Source of the DNA: Symbiodinium natans
Lineage: Eukaryota; Sar; Dinophyceae; Suessiales; Symbiodiniaceae
Reading direction: 5' to 3'
Assembly (NCBI GenBank): GCA_905221605.1
Contig: CAJNDS010002590.1
Span: forward strand, 216,418 to 280,417
DNA: 64,000 nucleotides
Both the position numbers and the translations under genes were made by a program. The notes under the pieces are model-generated. The model made no database searches. It worked only from the letters and a program-made list of their open reading frames with translations, and had not been told where the DNA came from. This document shows, one piece after another, positions 20,201 to 30,600 of this stretch. Position 1 is the stretch's first letter. Every line of letters starts with the position of its first letter.

Positions 20201-22468
20201 CCACCGCGCCAGGCCTGGTGAGCCCCAAAAGGGGGTTGAGGGGTTTCGGGGTTTAGGGTCTTAGGGTTTTAGGGTTTTAGGGTTTTAGGGTTTGAGGGTC
20301 TTAGGGTTTGAGGGTTTGAGGGTTTGAGGGTTTGGGGGTTGTTGGCTTCCAGAGTCCGTTGCCCAAAAGTTTTGTTGGGTTTAGTTTCGTTCTTATGGTT
20401 GAGAGATGGGGAGGTAAGGTTTTGGGAGTCTGGGTTTAAGTTTTAGAGTTCAGGGCATAGGGCTCAGGGCGTCTCAGGGATTCGGTTTAAAACCTAAACG
20501 ACGGGTTGGGGTTTGGCACACTTCGTCTGCACCCAACAAAGGGGTACGAACTGGGGTTTAGGGCTTAGGGTTTAGAGTTTAGGGTGTGTGTCCATACCTC
20601 AAAGCCCCCAACACACAACACCTTCTGCCCCGTAACCCTACACAAGCCGTGGAAGCCTGTGGCCCTGAACCCCATAGCCCTATATCCATCAAAACCTGCC
20701 TAAGCCCTAAGCCCTAAACCCTAAGCCCTAAACCCTAAACCCTAAAACCCTAAACCCCGAGCACCCTAAACCCTAAACCCTATAAGCCCTACACCCTAAA
20801 CCCTGACCACAGGCTCTCCGATAGGCCAGTCGCCCAAGGCCTGGCGTCGCTCTGCCCTAGGTGTGAGTCTAAGGGTCGTTTCATCTGGGTTTTGGAGTAC
20901 TACACTTTAATACTTTTTTTTTGGTTCTGGGTTCCTATAATAGCTACTTAAACCTAAAAAGTATATACTTTTTTTTCCAGGGTCTACTCCAAAGCTAAGT
21001 CATGGGCCCTTGATACGTTCCCTTACCTTCTTTAAAAGGGTTCTGAAGTATGGGCCCTTGGGTTGTGTATGGTATATAAGGGGTATGTAAGGGGTGCCCT
21101 TTTTGGGGCCCATGCTAAGGGACCATGTCACTACCCTTAGATTTAGAGTTAGGACCCACAGACGGCGCTTGTTCACTTTGTTGGTTTCTTTGTTCTAGGA
21201 TACTCTTGGGTCTAGACTAGGTATCCAATGCAACCCTTTAAGGGTATATACACATATATATATATATATATATGCACATATATATATGTATATATATATA
21301 TATATATGTATGTATAGTGGGGTTCAAGGTGTCTAATTCCCGACTGCTGTATCACTGGGGGGGGGCTCGACGGGCTGATATCGCCGATTTGGGGGGGGGG
21401 GGACACCCTGCCTTGAGCAGGTAGACGTCAGTGAGTAGGTAGGGTTTAGGGTTTAGGGTTTCGGGTTTCGGGTTTCGGGTTTCGGGTTTAGGGGGGCTCA
21501 AAGCTTATGGCTGCTCATCCCAACTCACACCCTAAATCCTGCCAGTCTGAACTCAGCCTAAACCCTCAAACCCACGGCGGGCGCAAGAAAAGCTAACTCT
21601 CACCTGCTGCAGAGAGTCGAAAGCCCCGAGCCTTCGACCCCCTTAACTGCTAACCCCCTTAAACCCTAAACCCTACACCCTAAACCCTAAAACCCTACGC
21701 CCAATCCTAGACCCGATAAGGCCCGAGCTTTGCATGCCCAAGTTCCGTCAACCCGGGTATTTATAAGGTTTAGGGTTTACCTGCCAATCCACTGCACCTT
21801 AAAAAACGCCAAACTCGGCTCGGAATGTTGGACGACTCGACACCCCACTTGTGGCTAGGGCTCACCGCGTTCAGGGTTTACAGGCCTTGTGGTGCTTTGC
21901 TGCAGCTTTAGATCCTTAGCCTTTTTAGGTTTACTCGGTTTCCTAATATGGCAGCTTAAAATTTAAGTTATAACTACCCTCCTAAGTGCAGCCAAGTAGG
22001 GCTTGCCCCCAAATCATTCCAGAGGACCCAGAGGCGACGGCAGGCCAGATGGGTGCAGTGGATGTGCTTGTGGAGAAGCGCGTTTAGGGTTTAGGGCTAG
22101 GGTTTAGGGTTTCCAGAGCTTAGGGCCTAGGGTTTAGGGTTTAGGGTTAGAGCTGAGGGTACAAGAACACCTGTTCAAAACAACATTGCGTGGCTTCACA
22201 GCACAAGTCGACTCGGGAGTTGGTTTTCCTGGCTCTGCTTTCCAGGAGTATTCAGGGTGTAGGGTTGGGTTTCGGGCTTCTTGTTTGGGGTTTTCGGGTT
22301 TTACAAGGTCGACATCGGGGGCCGGTGGGCTGAGCTCCTTGCGGCCAGGCAAATCCCTTGTCAGAGACAGTCATGGGGCAGGGGCTTATCCGGCGGCTCT
22401 CAGGCAAAGGAAGCAAATCCCTCCAAAAGCCCAATGCCCAAGGATTGCCCAGACCCATAGTTGCATAG
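17229..22468 (+). CDS. Multi-exon gene, unknown function
   Basis: Exons: 17229-17297 (Arg/Pro-rich, after CCTTCCAG; weakest), 20163-20217 (KLRFSGTREVPGAHR, donor G|GTGAGC), 22023-22081 (DPEATAGQMGAVDVLVEKR, ending CGC|GTTTAG) and 22349-22468 (SETVMGQGLIRRLSGKGSKS, ending in TAG). Phases agree: 20217 leaves G, completed by AG at 22023 to give Glu; 22081 to 22349 is phase 0. The last exon keeps a convincing frame for 39 codons with a Ser/Lys-rich, basic tail. The introns are long (2.9 and 1.8 kb) and full of simple and dispersed repeats, so missed exons are likely. No family recognised. Confidence 0.5.
18490..19228 (+). repeat. Purine-only tract (GAAA/GAAG/GGAA microsatellite)
   Basis: T-rich start, then about 640 bp of almost pure A/G with GAAA, GGAAG and AAAGGCAGGAATAG motifs; the 34-bp unit GAAAGAAAGGCAGGAATAGA recurs several times. 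The 113-151 aa frames on both strands (Lys/Glu/Arg or Phe/Leu/Ser) follow from composition. Confidence 0.9.
19484..19850 (+). repeat. Tandem repeat, about 105-120 bp, three copies
   Basis: Each copy has GCAAATGGGGGGGGG, a C-rich complement, then CAAGC(G/T)TGCTTT and a CCAAAACTCATTTTGCG-like segment. The G-run and C-run of a copy can pair. The 193-aa frame running through it (19495-20076) is not trusted, except that its tail (19908-20076) is Lys/Glu-rich and open in two frames. Confidence 0.7.
20246..20341 (+). repeat. Degenerate telomere-type tract
   Basis: Mixed 7- and 8-mers: TTTTAGGG, TCTTAGGG, TTTGAGGG, TTTGGGGG. Confidence 0.85.
21003..21135. mobile_element. Dispersed element (family R3), copy 2
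   Basis: GGGCCCTTGATACGTTCCC, CCTTCTTTAAAAGGGTTCTG and GGTATATAAGGGGTATGTAA; matches 6805-6915 and 32060-32165. Confidence 0.65.
21136..22022. other. Intronic or intergenic stretch, no supported exon
   Basis: Part of a family R4-like element, a TA microsatellite (21245-21312), poly-G runs and short telomere-like tracts including four TTTCGGG variants (about 21457-21487). Nothing convincingly coding. Confidence 0.4.
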
Positions 22469-22782
22469 CAGCTGAGGAGATCATTCCCTGCCATGGGCTT
22501 CCTTTTAAAACCCCGTCACATGGACAGGAAGCACGCCGCATGCCTGACTACGCTTCTACACAAGCATCCTTTAGCCCCCAAACCGCCTTAACCCTAAACC
22601 CTCAGGCCCTTGTAACTTGAAATGGTTCAAAAGTGGAAAATGAAACTCCTCGAAACTTTACTTGAAAGTCTGCGACACATTCCCCGGACCTCAACCATTA
22701 ATCGTTTCAAGAACGCCCCCGTTGGTACCTTCCCCCGCCCCAAAAAGGAATTCCAAAACCCCTAAGATCGATCTGCCGCACC

Positions 22783-25157
22783 ATGGGCGCATGCCTCTGC
22801 CAGGCAGGAAGGCGTCAAGGACCGGAGCCCAGATGGTGTAGGAGCTGCGAGGGGCACATCCGTAAGTCCGGCTTCCGGAAGGCATACAAATGTGTTGCGA
22901 AGAATACGAATCATGTCAGACAGTTCTAATCACAATGCCAGTTGTAGTATATGACAGCAATAATCACAGTAGTTAGCAAACCTTCGAGTACGCTCAGGTT
23001 CCCCTAAACCCGGAACCCTAAACCCAAAACCGTACAACTATGACAGGGGAACAGGATCCCCTGGCAAACTAAATCCCCTAAACCCTAAACCCTAAACCCT
23101 AAACCCGAAACCCTAAACCCTAAACCCTAAAACCTAAACCCCAAGAAAAAGACCCTAAACCCTAAACCCTAAACCCTAAACCCTAAACCCTACTTCGACG
23201 CAGGGCAGGGTTTGAGGTTTATGGGGTTCAGGTTCAGGGGGCACAAGGGACAGCTTCCTGTAGGAGAAAGAATCTGAGGGATTGGCTGGGATGTTCCCCC
23301 TTGTTCTAACCCTCCTTAGTAGGGATTATAGTAGGGGTACTATAATCCCTATTAAGGACTGTTAGTATAAGGGGGGAACATCCCAATTTAGGGGCTCTAA
23401 CGCCCCAATGCCGGATCCGAGTAGTGCCATCCCGTTCTTAAAGCGGCAGCCCTCGGCCGAAGGCCCGAGACCACGTCCAAGCCAAAGATGGGGAAGGCAT
23501 CGTGGCATCCGGCTCTTTGCGGCCCGGGCTTTGCTTTAGTCAAGTGGGTACTTGGAGGTTCGTGGTACTTATTAACCAATTATAGCTGTACTTACAAGTG
23601 TACTTATAACCATGTTAGGGCACTTAAGGGGCTTATAAGTGGGTTATAAGTACAGTTACAATTGGTTAATAAGTATCCTGAACCTCCAAGTAGGAGCGTC
23701 ACCCGGAAGGCCCAGAATGGTTCACCTTCACCACCAACCCCAAGGTCCTCCCGAAGAGCTCTCCCAAAATACTGCACAGACCACGAAGAAAGCAGCAACA
23801 CTGCGCACAGCTACACTGGGGTGTTGAGCTTCACTCAATTTTGGGGACCCTCGTGGCGTCTTTTCTAGTAGCATGGCTTACTTAGGCCTACATATGTGCT
23901 CAAGAACCCCAAAAGAACATACAACAAGTGCCCTTAGAAGGTTCTTAAGCAACCATGTGTAATTTAGATCAACCCACACATGGACAAGCTTCCATGAGCT
24001 GCCTTCGAAGAGCGAAGAGTTCCTGTGGCAGCTGCTTAACCCACCGCAGGGTTTAGGGTTTAGGGTTTAGGGTTTAGGGTTTAGGGTTTAGGGTTTAGGG
24101 TTAATGGGCCTGATGACCATGACCAGCTATGGGCCGATGGGCGTAGGGTTTAGGGTTTAGGGAGGGAAACCAAAACCACCTGTGCATATTCCTTTAGAGA
24201 CCCAACAATTGTGGGAAGCTCGCATAGAGACATCTCAAAGTCGTAATTCGGACACCCGTTCTCATGTCAAGGAGTGCGCGTGGTTTAGGGGGCCAAAGTT
24301 GCGCGGGGTGTGGGGGGGCATGTACTTGGAGGTTCATGGGTAACAGTCAAAATTCCCAAACCCCAAGCCCTAAATCCTTGAAAGGCGTCCGAGGGTTCAG
24401 GGCTGAGGGCTGAGGGTAGAGCCCTAAACCCTAAACCTTGGGATGTTCCCTCTTATACTAACAGTCCTTAATAGGGATGAAAAATAGGGGGACTAATCCC
24501 CATTAAGGACTGCTAGTATAAGGGGGAACATATCCCAACCTAAACCCTAAAAGCCCTGATTTAGAGAGCCACCCTGCCGTGGACCAGGCAGGAACCAAAG
24601 CCAAGTCCAAGGACGCGAAGGCACGACGCTGTTTTTTTTCTCAATTTTTTTCTTCCTGTTAGGGTTTAAGGTAAGGATGCCTAAAACCGATAAAACCTTA
24701 CGAAAACCCTGCAAAACCCCTTTAATCAGGACCCTACCACGCCCTACAGAACCCTGCGAAACCCAACAATCACAACCCTACAAAACCCGACAAACATGTG
24801 ACGAAAGATCCCTGCACAACCCTGCAAAACCCCAAAAGAAGCCCAAACCCGAAACCTTTTTTGGGGCTCAGGGAGGTTTCTTGGGGCTCAGGGAGGTTAA
24901 GGGCCGAAGTCATGGGACAGTTGAAAGCCCAAACCCTAAACAAGGGCTTCGGGTTTAGGGTTTCGGGTTTGGGGTTTAGGGTTTAGCACAGACCCCCAAG
25001 CAAAACAGGGTTGCGGGGCTTAGGGTCTATGGTTTAGGGTTGAGGGTTTAGGGTTTAGGGTGAGCTGGGCAGTTCTGGTTGCCAGAAAGGGGAGAAATGG
25101 ACAAGGGCCAAGAACCGCGGAGCCCACAAAAGCAAAAGCCCTTCCACGCTCCCTTGA
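22783..25157 (+). CDS. Multi-exon gene, basic cysteine-rich protein of about 123 aa
   Basis: ATG at 22783 in a strong context (GCACCATGG). Exons: 22783-22861 (MGACLCQAGRR...WCRSCEGHI, donor C|GTAAGT), 23716-23820 (WFTFTTNPKVLPKSSPKIL, donor GTGTTG), 23968-24050 (SCLRRAKSSCGSCLTH, ending AGG|GTTTAG), 24588-24620 (AGTKAKSKDAK, apparent GC donor AAG|GCACGA) and 25086-25157 (KGEKWTRAKNRGAHKSKSPS, ending in TGA). All phases agree from start to stop. Paired cysteines (CLC, CRSC, CGSC) and Lys/Arg richness suggest a metal- or nucleic-acid-binding protein, but no family is recognised. The third exon is also open in another frame (EEFLWQLLNPPQ). It begins 315 bp after the stop of the previous gene, on the same strand. 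Confidence 0.55.
23288..23384. mobile_element. MITE-like inverted repeat (family R1), copy 4
   Basis: GGGATGTTCCCCCTTGTTCT...TTAGTAGGGATTATAGTAGG with a right arm TACTATAATCCCTATTAAGG...GGGGAACATCCC. Intronic in the 22783-25157 model. Confidence 0.8.
23550..23691. mobile_element. Inverted-repeat element (family R2), best copy
   Basis: ACTTGGAGGTTCGTGGTACT...AACCAATTATAGCTGTACTT pairs with AAGTACAGTTACAATTGGTT...TCCTGAACCTCCAAGT; the centre is CCATGTTAGGGCACTTAAGGG. The right end lies 24 bp before the acceptor of the exon at 23716. Confidence 0.85.
24050..24104 (+). repeat. Telomere-type tract starting at a splice donor
   Basis: Seven to eight TTTAGGG units whose first GTTTAG is the donor of the exon ending at 24050. 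Confidence 0.9.
24440..24536. mobile_element. MITE-like inverted repeat (family R1), copy 5
   Basis: GGGATGTTCCCTCTTATACT and right arm AGTATAAGGGGGAACATATC; both ends intact, centre altered to GATGAAAAATAGGGG. Confidence 0.8.
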
Positions 25158-25334
25158 ACTTTGCACGCGCAGTCACTTCCGAGCCCAGTAGGTCAGTAGG
25201 TCAAGACTACTAAAGCCCTAGGCCCTACACCCTAACCCTGAGCTCGAAACCCTAAACCCCTTGTATGACTACTCTTGCAGTTGCAGAGAGTGCTTGCAGA
25301 AAACCCCCTTATTGGCTTGCATCCCCCCTCTGCT

Positions 25335-25570
25335 TGGAGGTTCAGGGCACTTCTGACCCACTTAACACTGTACTAATAAGCCGCCCAAGTCATCCAAGTA
25401 GGTTATAAGTCGACTTATCATTGCGGTTATCAGTAATATAGGTGCCGGAATAACAACCAACAACATTGCCTTATGGTCCCTTTGTACGTAGTTATACGAG
25501 AATAACTCCCCAAAACAACCCTATGCTAATTACTCAGGCACCTGTATTACCCATGAGCCTCCAAGTGCTC
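25335..25570. mobile_element. Inverted-repeat element (family R2), expanded copy ending at a splice acceptor
   Basis: Left end GCTTGGAGGTTCAGGGCACT, right end ATGAGCCTCCAAGTGC, with about 110 bp of extra AT-rich sequence between. The right end is followed by TCCCAG|GTC, the acceptor of the exon at 25575. Confidence 0.65.
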
Positions 25571-25574
25571 CCAG

Positions 25575-27561
25575 GTCAAGAAGGACTTCCCAACAAAGTC
25601 TTTGAGCCGCGGCCTCACTCTGGAGCAGGGTAGGGTTTAGGGTTCGGGGTTCGGGTCTTGGGGTTTAGGGGTTTAGGGGTTTAGGGGTTTAAGGGTTTAG
25701 GGCCGTTTAGGGCCGTTTAGGGTCGTTTAGGGTCGTTTAGGGCCGTTTAGAGCCGTTTAGAGCCGTTTAGGGCCGTTTAGGGTTTTAGGGTTTAATTATT
25801 ATAAGGTCGTTCATGGGGGTGTAGGTACCTAGGGACCCTTACAGAAGCTGAGGGAGCCTCAGGGAGTAGTGGGGGAGTATTCGGGACCTTGGGTTACATG
25901 CCCCCATGAACCACCCTCCCTTAAGGACCCTGCGTTTAGTTCAATGGGCCCGGGCCAGTTTACGACTTCCTCTATTGAGCGAGGTCTCGTAGGTTGCTAA
26001 TTAGGACCCAGGGTAGGCCCGTATTCCCTTTTTTTGAGGTCCAGGTTCCCTAAAAAACACCTTGACACCCAAAAAGAGGCACCCTTCTTATCCCCAGGTT
26101 CCTCTTGCGTGTAGATGTAGCAGGGTTTATATTCCTGCTCTTGGTGAGTGTATATAAGGTTCCTGCTTAATATTTGTGAGTGTATATATTTGGTGTCCTT
26201 TGGGGGGTACAAGAAATATCTACCCGTTTTTTAAGGTTTAAGCTCCCTAATAAACACCTTTAAACCAAAAAAAGGGTACCCTTTTCATTCCCGGGTTTCT
26301 CTTGGGTCTAGATGCTTTTTCGTTTTGGAGGGCCAAGCGTCGCATCTCATGGCTTTGTTGTCGTCTCTCGGAGTCTCTGGAGGCCTCTCAGGTGGGCGGG
26401 CTGCGCAACTTCTGGGGTCTCTGCGTTGTTGCTGAGAGGGTTTAGGAGTTAGGAGTTAGGGTTTAGGGTTTAGGGTTTGGGAGTTAGGTTTTGGGGGTTG
26501 GGGTTGGCCGGCGCTTGGGTATTTCGAGTTCCTTGGCATGTTGGTCCACACAAGAGCTGAGCTTGCTGTAAGAATCGGGCTCATGGGGCTTAGGTAAAGC
26601 TCTATGCGGGAAGTTTGGCGCTTGAGGTTTCGGAGTCCATAAGATGTGTGGATGTAGACCCTATCCGAAACCCTAAACTTTAAACCCTAAACCCTTAACC
26701 CTAAACCCTAAACCCTAAACCCTAAACCCTAAACCCTAAACAAACCCCCACGTGCCAGTCCTCAGCTCCCCAAGGCAAGCCCCCCTCCGCGGAAGAGCGC
26801 CCCTTGGCCGAGCAGAGTTGGTGGAGCGTTTTGTGGTGCCCCTGCTTCCTACTTGTTTGTCGAGTTCAGATTCTATTCTGCACCTCTTCGGGCAAGAAGG
26901 ACACAGTTTTTTTTGTTCCTGGTAGTTGGGCAACCTGGCTGTTGTAGCTTTTAGAGTCAGGCCCCGAGTTTTCAAGCGGTCTTAGCTTTGGGCCTCTGCG
27001 TCTGGAGTCGAGGGATGTAGAGTTGAGTAGCTCTTGTCCGCGAGACTGATACCTACCGTCGGTAGTTGAGGCATGTCCCTCTAGATCATCTTCGGGTCCC
27101 AAGGTTAGTTTAAGAAACGTTCCCCAAACATCTGAGCCTCGTTCCTTGCTGTGCTTACAGCGATTTCTCAGGAGCCCACCTAGAATTAAGGGGGGGTTCC
27201 TGATGTCGGCCACACCATGTGCCAATTGTTTCGTCTGCCAGGGCCCGTATGTGAAAACCATGTAACAACTATGGCTACGGGTCCGAATCGGTGCCCATCA
27301 TGAAGCAGGACTAATGCCAGATTCCCAAACCATGGTTGAGGGTTGTAGCGTGTGCCTTCGGGTCCGAGCGGGACAGAGAGAGAGAGGTGAGATTGAGAGT
27401 GAGGGTGAGGGTGAGAGTCAGGGTGAGGGTGGGGGAGAGAGAGCGAGAGCTAGAGATGTGTTCCTTGGGATTTACACAATCTCATATCGGGGACGGGACG
27501 TGAGGGCACGGCCTGCGCGGTGGGGAAGTAGCCCCATCCCTCAATGCCCCGAAATAGAGAA

Positions 27562-27602
<41 letters not shown>

Positions 27603-30600
27603 CAGGGCAGGAAGAAAGGGAGAGAGAGAGACTGGAAGAACGCATCTGCTTCTTTGTTGGGGCTGGTTGTGCCGGGTTTCCACTCCTCCCCGGACCTTGC
27701 TGCGGACTTTTGGTGCTGCGGTTTGGGAATGTTCCCCCGTATACTAGCAGTCCTTACTAGGGATTATAGCCCCCGCCCCCCCCCCCCCCCCCCCCCTCCC
27801 TTTTTTAGAAGGACTGGGGATCGGTTTCTTCACTTTCGGGGAATCAGAGCCACACCCGGGTCACTACAGTTGAAGTGTGGTTTGTCCTAACAGTCCTTAA
27901 TTTTAATAGGGATCACAATATGGGGTACTATAATCCCTTATAATTAAGGACTGTTAGAACAGGGGCGGAGCATCCCAAGGTATGGTCTTAAATTCTATTA
28001 CTGGTATCCCCAGTACTATACACTCAAAAGGAACCTTCATATATTCACTAATAGCAGAAATACAAACCCTGTTTCAATACTTGCCGCCACCCCAGAAAGT
28101 TTCAGCTCTAGACGACTGGACTTCCAGCTGCCTGAGGCAAGATCCAGCAGGAGGAGAAGAGGACCTCTGACAAGACTTGGGAGTTTACGAAAATACGGGA
28201 CCCCTAAAATTGACCCCCAAATACTTGGGTTCTCTTATAGTAAGGACCCCAATAGGGTAGGTTGCATGGCGGATCCTCGGAACTTGTTGCTATGTGCTTC
28301 AGAAGCCCCCCCAAAAAAGCAAAATGATAGCCCCTTTGTCTTCGGATGTTCGCCCTTATGCTGACTAACAGTCCTTAACAGGGATTTTAATATGGGGGTA
28401 CTAGAATCCCAATTAAGCACCCAACCGTCCCAACCTATATTGCCCTTATGAGGAAGAATATTCTTCTTTTTTGCGGTTCGTAAGCAAATAGGAGGTTGAG
28501 AGCCCAGCACGTTGACTGTCAAATGTGGCTGTGAAGCAAGGATGCTGGCGAGAGAGAGGGTTTCCGGACTGTTTGAGGCTTGGGGTTGAAGATCTACGAC
28601 AATGCATGTTTGCGGCGCATGTGCTCGGACCAAGGCAATGAATTGGCAAACCTTTTTGCCCTTTGTTTGGTTCAAGCTTCCTTATAATAAAGTAATCAAC
28701 CAGCCAAGAAAAAAGGGGTACCCTTGTAACAAAACCATCCCACAGCTACAAAAGCAAAACAAGAAGCCCTTGCCCTCCCCGAGCCCAAACGCAGGAGCCA
28801 GAATTCCTTCGTCTTCGTGTCCAGCCGCTGGCCCAGCCGGAAACCGGGTATCGGACCCAGGATTCCTAGGTAAGCAACACAGAGGACCTGGGCCCTGACT
28901 AGCGTTCGCAAAAGGCTTTGAACAACTGAGGCCTTTTGTTATGGGTTCGCTGAGTGAGTACACTTTACACTTTTTGGATACTATAATCCCCTATAAAACT
29001 GGAACTGTCCACTTTTTGGGGCCCTTCTGAACTCAGCAACCAAGGAGGGGGGGCAGTAGGGGAACCCATGCTAAGATTGCAGGTGGCACCAAGCAGAAGC
29101 TGGAGGAGAACATGGATGCCGCGACCTCGGCGGAGCTTTGCGCTGGGGTTCAGATTTCCGAGTTAGGGTTTAGGGTTTAGGGTTTAGGGTTTAGGGTGTG
29201 TCAGGGGAGGGCGCGCGCTCGGGTGTGAAACACCCCGGGCCGCGCGCTCGCGTTGCCCGTCAACCCACCCCGGCCACCCAAATTATACTCTATTAGGGTT
29301 TAGGGTTTATGGAATTTACTTTCTTGTGCCCTGATGCTTGCTTTGATGTTTTTAAAGTTGCGGTGTTAGGGTTTAAGCTGGGGTTGGGGGTAGCCTCGGC
29401 CCTTTTCGGGCCTTCGGCGTGTCAGGGCCCGTAGAGGCCCTTATTTATTTGAAGGTCAGGGAAACCCTTTGTGCCTGCGCTTGGATTCCCCTTCTTTAAG
29501 GGCCTCAAGCCTTTTGGTGGCTCTTGGGGCCTTTTGGGGGCTTCCTGGGGGCTTTCCTGGCCCTTCCGGTGTAAAGTGAAGGGGTGCCCAAAAACCATCG
29601 ATTTCAGTACCAACAAACTCGCATTTTTCATTGCGAGTATGGGCATCCTGGCGTCACCCTTCTTTTAGGGGGCCTTTTGAAGCCTTTTGAAGCCTTTTGG
29701 TGGCTTTTTGGGGTCTCTCGGGGCGTGCTGGGGCTTTCCTGGCCCTTCTGGAGCAAAATGCAGGGGTGCCCAAAACCATCATTCGCAGTACTAAAAAAAT
29801 CGCATTTTCATTGCGGGCACGGGCAGATCCTGGGGGCCCCTCCTTTAGAGGGCCTTTTGAAGTCTTTTGGTGGCTCTTGGTGCCTCTCGGGGGCCTTGTG
29901 GGGTAAATGGAGGGGTGCCCAAAACCGACCGTCCGGGGGCGTCCGGGGGGGCCCCCTGGGCGCTGTCCTGCTCCACGTCTCGGGGCCTCGCGGGGCACCC
30001 CGGGACAACCGCCCCAAACACCCCCGAACGTCCCCGGACGCCCCCCGGACACCCCGGACGCCCCCGGACGCCCCGGACACCCCCAGACACCCCGGACGCG
30101 CCTGGACACCTCAGGAGACGCCCGGACTCCGGCCGGCCGCTGAAACCCCGAACCCCCTCCAGAGCAGAAGCCGCACGATTTGGGGTTACTCTTTAGCTAC
30201 GCTAAAGGTGGTCTGGATACGGCCATCCCTTGTTCGAGTGCTGACGTTGTCGTAAGAAGGGCCAATATCCGTTGGCCTGTCCAGGACAGACGGTGAGGCT
30301 TAACCCTCACCTTTCCGTCTCTCTTTTCGTATGGGCGCTCGGGCTGTAAGGCCCTCGGCCGAGCGTTCGGGGTCTGTCGCTCGACGGAAGCGACCCCTCA
30401 CTTAGTTTAGGGTTTAGGGTTTAGGGTTTAGGGTTTAGGGTTTAGGGTTTAGGGTTTAGGGTTTCACTGTAATATACGGGCCTTCATCCCCCTGGTTAGT
30501 AGGGAGTGAGGGAATGAGGGCCCTATAAATACCCTTTGAGGGATTATGTAGGGCCCGAATTCCCTCATTCCCTACTAAGAACCAGCCAGCAGAGTTTTGG

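Noticed and set aside
22134-22620. 144-aa plus-strand single-exon protein
   Set aside because: The spliced last exon 22349-22468 in a different frame gives a better peptide and joins in phase to upstream exons.
29584-30255. 223-aa Gly/Trp and Pro/Arg-rich protein
   Set aside because: Runs through a 170-bp tandem repeat and a C/G-rich repeat with several overlapping open frames; no splice context.
30221-30260. 5S rRNA gene
   Set aside because: Only GGATACGGCCATCC matches; the conserved internal promoter and the rest of the molecule are absent.
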